Origin: Physcia stellaris
Taxonomy: Eukaryota; Ascomycota; Lecanoromycetes; Caliciales; Physciaceae
Assembly: GCA_018902385.1 (NCBI GenBank)
Contig: JABSSW010000001.1
Location: forward strand, 124,001 to 188,000
DNA length: 64,000 nucleotides
Direction of reading: 5' to 3'
The notes below the pieces were generated by a model, which worked only from the letters and a program-made list of their open reading frames with translations, had not been told where the DNA came from and made no database searches. Positions 58,358-64,000 of the stretch are shown here, piece by piece (the stretch's first letter is position 1; each line of letters begins with the position of its first letter). The position numbers were made by a program, and so were the translations under genes.

Positions 58358-58984
58358 CTACGACTGCTTCTGAATATCCGCCTCTGCGCTCCTCTGCGCC
58401 GTCTTGCCATCATCGTGCATATTCCGATACTTCTCCTGATTCTCCCTGTCCCCAGTGATCCCAGATACCATCCCTCCCACAGTCCCCTGCACGCGGTCAC
58501 CGACTCCCTTACCGAAATCACTCAGCTGTCCTTGCGCCTCCTGCCCTTTGCCCTCAGCGTTCTGCTGCTGGCCCTCCTTCTTGAGTCCTTCCGCCCCGAG
58601 CAGGTTCCCTACTGTTTCTTTACCAGAGCCGACCGTCTGGTTCCAAGAGCCTTCAGAGCGGTTTGGGTCGTCGGCGTGGACACCACCTGAAGATGAGAAG
58701 GCCATGGGGCCTACTTTGCCGACGGAATGGGATTCTTCTTTTTCTGCCTCTGCTTTGGATTTAGTTGCCTGTGCATTTGCCTGAGGAGTTGTTAGTATTT
58801 GTAGAATTAGGCAGGCTGGTAGACATCGCGAGGGGATTTTCCAGTTCAGGGAGGTGAGGCATGGAGTAGGTTGTTGCCATACCTTGTCACCGGTGCTGCC
58901 CGTTACCTTCCCAAGTAGAGACTGGCCTGCGCCAACGGCAGAGTCGGCGTAGGCCTTGAGGGAAGAAGAGTTGCTGTCAGACAT
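58358..58984 (-). CDS. Hmp1-type CsbD-like protein
   Basis: Exons 58984-58883 and 58780-58358, separated by a 102-nt intron with a TACTAAC branch point, give 174 residues. The start is MSDSNSSSLKAYADSAVGAG. The body is hydrophilic, rich in Gly, Gln, Lys and Glu, with CsbD-like repeats: GSWNQTVGSGKETVGNLLG and LSDFGKGVGDRVQGTVGG. Fungal proteins with this pattern are annotated as mismatched-base-pair and cruciform DNA recognition protein Hmp1, after the Ustilago maydis protein; CsbD in bacteria is a general stress protein. It is likely a disordered, stress-induced protein, but DNA binding is known only for the namesake. The frame is intact. Confidence 0.85.
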   Translation of the reverse strand: MSDSNSSSLKAYADSAVGAGQSLLGKVTGSTGDKVWQQPTPCLTSLNWKIPSRCLPACLILQILTTPQANAQATKSKAEAEKEESHSVGKVGPMAFSSSGGVHADDPNRSEGSWNQTVGSGKETVGNLLGAEGLKKEGQQQNAEGKGQEAQGQLSDFGKGVGDRVQGTVGGMVSGITGDRENQEKYRNMHDDGKTAQRSAEADIQKQS

Positions 58985-59985
58985 GACTGCTTGATTGTTT
59001 ACAGATATGCTTTGTTTGTGCAAAGGCTGATGGAGAAGTTGTTTGAGTACAGTAGATTTGAGGTCTGGAAGTAGAGAGCAAGCTGGAGTGGGTGAGGTAG
59101 AGAAGGAAAGGGTTTATATGCTCTTGCCTAAACTCATAACACGTGAATCTGAGGGGGCGCGTGAATCTCAACAGGCGCTCGCTATGACATCGATCTAGCA
59201 TGTGATTCAGGAAAGTACTCGGTGGACCAGGCTGAAGTATTCAAAGTAATGTACGTTAAACCCATCTGTGTTAGATGGCAGAAGAGCTTGAAGTCTTGGA
59301 GGAGCCTGTCACGCGAGCTGTCTTACCTAGATGGACGAGGGTCCTGAATTTTCAAAGATATATCGCACAAAGCGGCCGTTGGAGGACGTAAAAATGGAAC
59401 TTCTTTTGTGTATATAAACCCACTGTTCGACCTAAATACAATTGGCACCGCCATTCGCAAAAAGTACCAGACAGCCAGCCTAAGCAACTACTGCCTAATT
59501 CTACAAGCAAAACGATCCCAAGAGCTTAGGTCTCAGACAGCCATCCACGACCGACGACGTAAATTTTTGTTCAGATAACCTTCCATCAGATAACGACAAG
59601 GAAATAAGATAAATCCTCCGAATAACGCAGAACAATATATAGTCAGCATACACAGAAAAGCACTCATCGTCACTCATAAGGTAAACTTTCAAAGGCATGT
59701 AACAGAGAGCAGGTAACACGACAGATGTATCCCGTTGAGCTGTCCTCCAGATTGTAGTATAAGTAAGAAAGCGCAGATAATCCAGTCGAGTGAATCCAAG
59801 GTGTTCCATCCAGGTGGCTGATGTTGGACCATAACCGGGTCCAAGAAGTAGAATTCACGGTTGCCTCCAGGCAATAATGACAAAAGAAATTCCGACATGA
59901 CGGTTGTCATGGTGCGCAGCCTGTATTCTGCGACTGTTTCTGTAGATTAATCCTAAAAGTTGCTTGCTGTCGTAATTTGCACTGC
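58985..59985. other. Intergenic region upstream of Hmp1-like gene
   Basis: About 1 kb between the Hmp1-like start and the zinc-finger gene stop, both minus strand. A TATATAA at about 59410 and pyrimidine-rich stretches are visible, but no conserved frame. Open frames at 59501-59910 (minus) do not resemble protein. Confidence 0.45.
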
Positions 59986-61920
59986 TTATACGCCAGCGAG
60001 CTGACCAGCCTCTTGCAAACGTATGTTCATCCCGATGGTCTGGAGTACCGCGTAGTCCGCATTGATCTGTTCCGATGCTGGTGCATCATTGGGATCCAGG
60101 TTATCCAATCGGGCTTTGATTGCTGCTTTCTGGTCGTACCACATCTTCTGCATCGTCTGACGTTTCCCTTGAGAGCTTGTGGCTACAGGGCCCTTGGTCG
60201 TCTTGACGGTTGCTTTGCCACCAGCGGTAGCTTTAGTGCCAATGGTGGATTTTGCCCTTTTGGGAACGTCAACCTGCATCGGACTGGAAGGTCGACGCTT
60301 TCGGACTGCCAGCGTTGCGGTACCATGATAAGAGCTGGCAGTAGACGGCGTCGGCGAATTGCTGGAGCTAGATGATCCTGGTCCAGTGTAATCATGTACT
60401 CTCTTCATGTGGTCAAACAAGTTCCACCGGCGTGGGAAGCCATTTCCAAGGACGGAGCGGTCACAATCCGGGAAAGAACACAGATGTGGCTTTTCGCCAT
60501 GGCCATGCATACCGTGGGCTTCTCTCTCATGTCGCAAAAGACACGCAGTGGAAGAAAATTGCAATTCAGCACAGGCCGAGATCTTGCACCGGTATGGCTT
60601 CAAATGCGAATCCAAGTGTTTGCTAGAGATCGAGATTAGTTGAGTCTAGAGCGGGATGATTTGCACTTGTCTCACTCGTAGTTGCACTTCAGCTTTTCAG
60701 GCTTGTGAGTGCAATCTTCGTCCGCAAAAGGACAATGATACAATCCATCGGCTCTGGGTCCAACCTGGTAAAAGTGGTGTTCCCTGGCTGTTGAAGGTTC
60801 ACCCTCACTTGAACGCCTGAGGAAATTTGTCCCCGGGAAAGCAGAATCCATATATGGCTGGGTTACCTCTTCGCCTTGGGGCCAGACACCGGAAAGTGAT
60901 AGCCTTTGCATTGGCCGTCCAGGTTTGACAGTGCTGTAGAAACGTTAGACATTGATAGACTAGGCTTTTCAGGCATAGAACCAACCTTAATCCATCATCT
61001 TGTTGCTCAATAAATTCCACAGGTGATGGGAATTGCATCGGTTCGCCAATATTAAACCCTTGGAAGGCAGCATGTTCTGGTTCCAAATTACCTTGTTGGT
61101 CGGACGACCATGTTCCATCTTGGAATGCCTGTGATAGTGGTGTGTCCGGTTGGGGGCCAACATAACTGCTTTGAGAATATGACGAAGACACAGAGGCATC
61201 AACAGCAGACAAAGGAGACCAGGACATTGGGTTTGAGGTACAGGGAACTCCAGTGGCAGCCGTTTCCTGATTTGGTGGGCAAGACATCTGTGGCCAAGAG
61301 TCCATGAACGTACTCGGCATTGCTGCATTGTTTGGGTACATCATATCCTCGGCGACGGGAGTGGGATACGACCACATTTCCTCTTGATATAGCGCTCCAG
61401 GTATGTTGACGTCCAAATTTAGGCGAGGAGGCTGTTGAGGATTCAGGCAAGTAGGCAATCCATGGTGGATGGCATTTGCAGAAGAAGTGGCACACATTTC
61501 ATCGAAGCCTGTTCTAAGTCCAGTGTCGAACACCTGAGCAGATTGTGGGACAGAGAAACGAGAAACGGAAGAGCGCGACATAGGAAAAGATCCGGGGAAA
61601 TGTCCCTCAGTCCTGGTGATAAGCGCATCGTCGCTGGACGGGGCAGAATATTGGTGCCGAACAGAATGATCCTCGAAGGGAGCATAACCTGTAGTACCAG
61701 CAGCCCATTGTTGGACCTGGGCTGGGTCATTGGAGTAAGTCCTAAGTCCTTGTGAAGCATTGGTATGCCCATTCCTGGATGAGCGCTCAACCTGGGTGGA
61801 TCTTTGGCCTTTAGGAGCATCCTGTCTCTTGGGGAGAGTTGCCTGCTTCGAGCGTTGCTTAATTGAAGCATTCTCGCAGCGGCTTCCAGTGCCAGAAGGG
61901 TTCTTCTTCTTGACTGCCAT
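59986..61920 (-). CDS. C2H2 zinc-finger protein, probable transcription factor
   Basis: Exons 61920-60986, 60933-60676 and 60622-59986 give about 609 residues; introns of 52 and 53 nt with TCTAAC-like branch points. Residues 1-310 are disordered, rich in Ser, Pro, Gln and Asn, and begin with a basic MAVKKKNPSGTGSRC, like an activation region with a nuclear signal. Around residues 370-480 lie irregular zinc fingers: YHCPFADEDC with a HLDSHLKPYRC partner, YRCKISACAELQFSSTACLL then RHEREAH, and HLCSFPDCDRSVLGNGFP then HMKRVH. The third finger has the long FPRRWNL loop seen in a fungal C2H2 family. After a Ser/Thr/Pro linker with VPKRAK, a C-terminal helix (MWYDQKAAIKARLDNLDPND) may mediate dimerisation. 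Target genes unknown. Frame intact. Confidence 0.85.
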
Positions 61921-64000
61921 TTTGGACGACTGTCCCTTGCTAATGGCAGTTGAGTTTCTACAAAAGCTAGAATCACAGATTAGTGTATGCTACGGGTTGA
62001 CGATGACTACTGAGTATGACAAGCAATAAAGCAGCAGAATAAAGTATAACAATAGATCTGTTTGTTGTTAGCTGGGGAACTTTCGACGCGTGGGATATAC
62101 ACACACAAGAAGGACGCCAGAATTTTTGTCCGAATCGCCCAGGGGATGTCCAGATCCGTGGTGAGGGTATTCAAGACAAGAAGCCAAGGACCCAAGAATA
62201 ACACTAAGAAAGCCACTGTGAAAGCGCGGCAAGACCCTGTGTCCCTGGATACTCCTAGAAGATATGCTGATTATTCCAAATGTTATCGAACCAGGGATTG
62301 CCAAAAGTGGCATGCCTAATCTTTGAAAAGGGCCGTGGTGCAAATCTCCAGAGTGCAGTCGAAAACGGTCAAAGATCATGCGGATGCAAGGTCAAGGCAG
62401 GTTGAATTCCTTACGAAGACAAAGGAACCACGGGTAGGCCACTGTCATAAGACAAATTTCAAAGTACTCTTGATAGTACGAAGCGATGAGGGATCCAGAC
62501 ATGGGTTAGGCTGACTAGCTTGGTTGTCGACTGTGGTCCAAACCCACAACAAGAAAGTAAATTTCGTCGCTCCAGGTTCACTATTGGAAGGATTTGAAGG
62601 TAGCATCAGAGGCAATACCAAAGTCTAACAAGACAGTGGCACGCTTCATTTGAATGCATGTGCTTCAGTAAAAGGCCGCTGGCGCGGTCCAGTCCATTGC
62701 TCTGCCCCAAAAACAGACTCCGCCCAGTGATGAGGTGCTCGCAGGATGAGTTCGATTCCAAGAGATGGCAGAGTAGTCCAGCTTTCATCGAGTTTACTCC
62801 GGCGACCCGGGTGCCCAGCCAAGGCTCCCAGAGTGGGACCTGCTGTCCATTACAGTACTTACATTCAGCGCATGGAGCGCCAGTCCCTTGAAAGCGGTCC
62901 ATTTCAAGAAGCCACGAAGCCGAGGGCACGGATATCCAGGGAAAAGAAAAGAAAGATCTAACCAAGAAAACGCATACAAAAGCGATCCAGGCAGAAAAGC
63001 AAACAAGACAACACCAGTGGCATGCTGAACAACAGAAAGGGTAATACCTCATAGTCATTTGAAGTCCAACGAGAGCGGACGCTCAATTGCGCTAGAGCTG
63101 TATGCGGCTGCAGTGACACGCTCTCTTGCTGTTCTTGATCCTTGGGTAGATGATCCTGGTAAACAGTGGAAAAACAAGCAGCAAAGCAATGGATCCAGTG
63201 GCAGGATTGCCAGATATATTATGAACCGAAGCGACAAGCAGGAAAGAGGTCGAGATCCGAGCACGATACAAACGATTGCAAAGTATAATGAGTTTGTTTG
63301 GGGAAAACCGAAGTGGGAGGGGGGAAGGAGGAAGACTTAAAGCAGATGGGGGACAGCACACGGGCGGGTCTCCCCTCGCCTGGAAAGGACCAAACAAGCA
63401 TGAGAGTTAGTGTCACCATTTCCCTTATCGCTGGTGTGATGACTTTTGCAGGAGACAGCAATAAAAGATGCGTGCAGCAACCGGGGTGCTTATTCGATCG
63501 TCAAGGGCCAGTCGCGAGAGGAAGAAGTGCAGCGGGCGTGAGCGTGCACATCGTCTTGTCTCCTTTAGGAGAAGATCGTCTGACGTGTCAATCCCGCCCA
63601 GGAGTCGTTTAGCGAACTTCGACCATCCAGGGCGTCAAAAGTTGGACAGCTTCAGACAAACACCCTCTCCGAAGCAGTCATGCGTTGACAGTGGTTGGCA
63701 GTGACTTGTCCCATCGGGTTAACCCATCATGCATTCCGTGCCGTCGTCCACATCTATCACTCGGATCCTGTGTGCTCCCCGCTGCCATCCCACGCACCCT
63801 TCCGTGAGCTGGCCTTTGCCTTTTCGAGCTGCATGCCAGACTCTCACAGGCTGTGCTTGGTTCTCGCGAGCAATTCTGACTGCCGCCGAAGCTCACAATA
63901 GAAGGGATCGTCAGGGCAAAATACTGAGATCTGGGGCATCCTACCCAGCACCGTGGACGACGAGCTCGAAAGTACAATGATGACACCGGTGGATCTGAAA
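61921..64000. other. Right-edge intergenic region, nothing recognised
   Basis: About 2.1 kb upstream of the zinc-finger gene. No conserved frame, splice structure or RNA fold is recognised on either strand; frames such as 62606-63058 (minus) and 63059-63340 (plus) are low in similarity to anything known. It may be the long promoter of the zinc-finger gene together with the flank of a gene beyond the window. Confidence 0.5.

Noticed and set aside
61921-64000. Several 70-150 codon frames at the right edge
   Set aside because: They overlap on both strands and none resembles a known family; no splice chain could be built.

Overview
This is a stretch of nuclear genome from a filamentous ascomycete (Pezizomycotina; Leotiomycetes is a guess from the look of the F-box families). 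The evidence is short (about 45-60 nt) spliceosomal introns with GTANGT-type donors and CTNAY/TACTAAC branch points, a fused three-domain TRP1/trpC gene, Pezizomycotina-type NUP188, URB2, IDO and MIC10, and two kinds of F-box protein genes. Exon models were built by hand from splice signals, reading-frame phase and remembered family sequences; no search was run, and splice coordinates may be off by a base.

Layout. 0-2.7 kb: a gag-like Ty1/copia fragment at the left edge, then a gene-poor stretch. 2.7-9.4 kb (minus): a leucine-rich-repeat protein with a PP1-docking motif, then glutamate-cysteine ligase (GSH1). 11.5-12.3 kb (plus): a DCG1/hydantoin-racemase-like protein. 13.3-17.6 kb (minus): a BRCT+WGR-like protein and trifunctional tryptophan enzyme TRP1/trpC. 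TRP1 is divergent from NUP188 (17.9-23.6 kb). MIC10 (minus) is divergent from URB2 (24.9-30.0 kb). An NCS1 nucleobase permease (30.6-32.7 kb) and a small Ser-rich protein follow, then a repeat-bearing intergenic region. 36-43.5 kb (minus): an F-box protein, indoleamine 2,3-dioxygenase and cysteine desulfurase NFS1, the last divergent from the BAR-SH3 protein RVS167. VPS23 (minus) is divergent from an EFM7-type methyltransferase. 50-56.6 kb: an F-box/LRR gene followed by three tandem F-box-like CxxC zinc-knuckle paralogues, the most unusual gene group here. 57-62 kb (minus): KTI12, an Hmp1/CsbD-like protein and a C2H2 zinc-finger protein. The last 2 kb shows no recognisable gene.

Taken together it is mostly housekeeping: glutathione synthesis, tryptophan synthesis and breakdown, Fe-S cluster assembly, ribosome biogenesis, nuclear pore, cristae, endocytosis and ESCRT sorting, tRNA modification. 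These genes are not an operon or cluster; the only pathway link is that a tryptophan-making and a tryptophan-degrading enzyme lie 22 kb apart.

The strongest non-obvious signal is that seven conserved genes (GSH1, TRP1, an F-box gene, NFS1, RVS167, VPS23, EFM7) are each interrupted by one-base frame breaks, eight in all, placed at runs of 3-5 identical bases, while all their other exons and splice sites look intact. That pattern fits homopolymer errors in the assembly far better than gene death, and anyone reading proteins off this window should know it.
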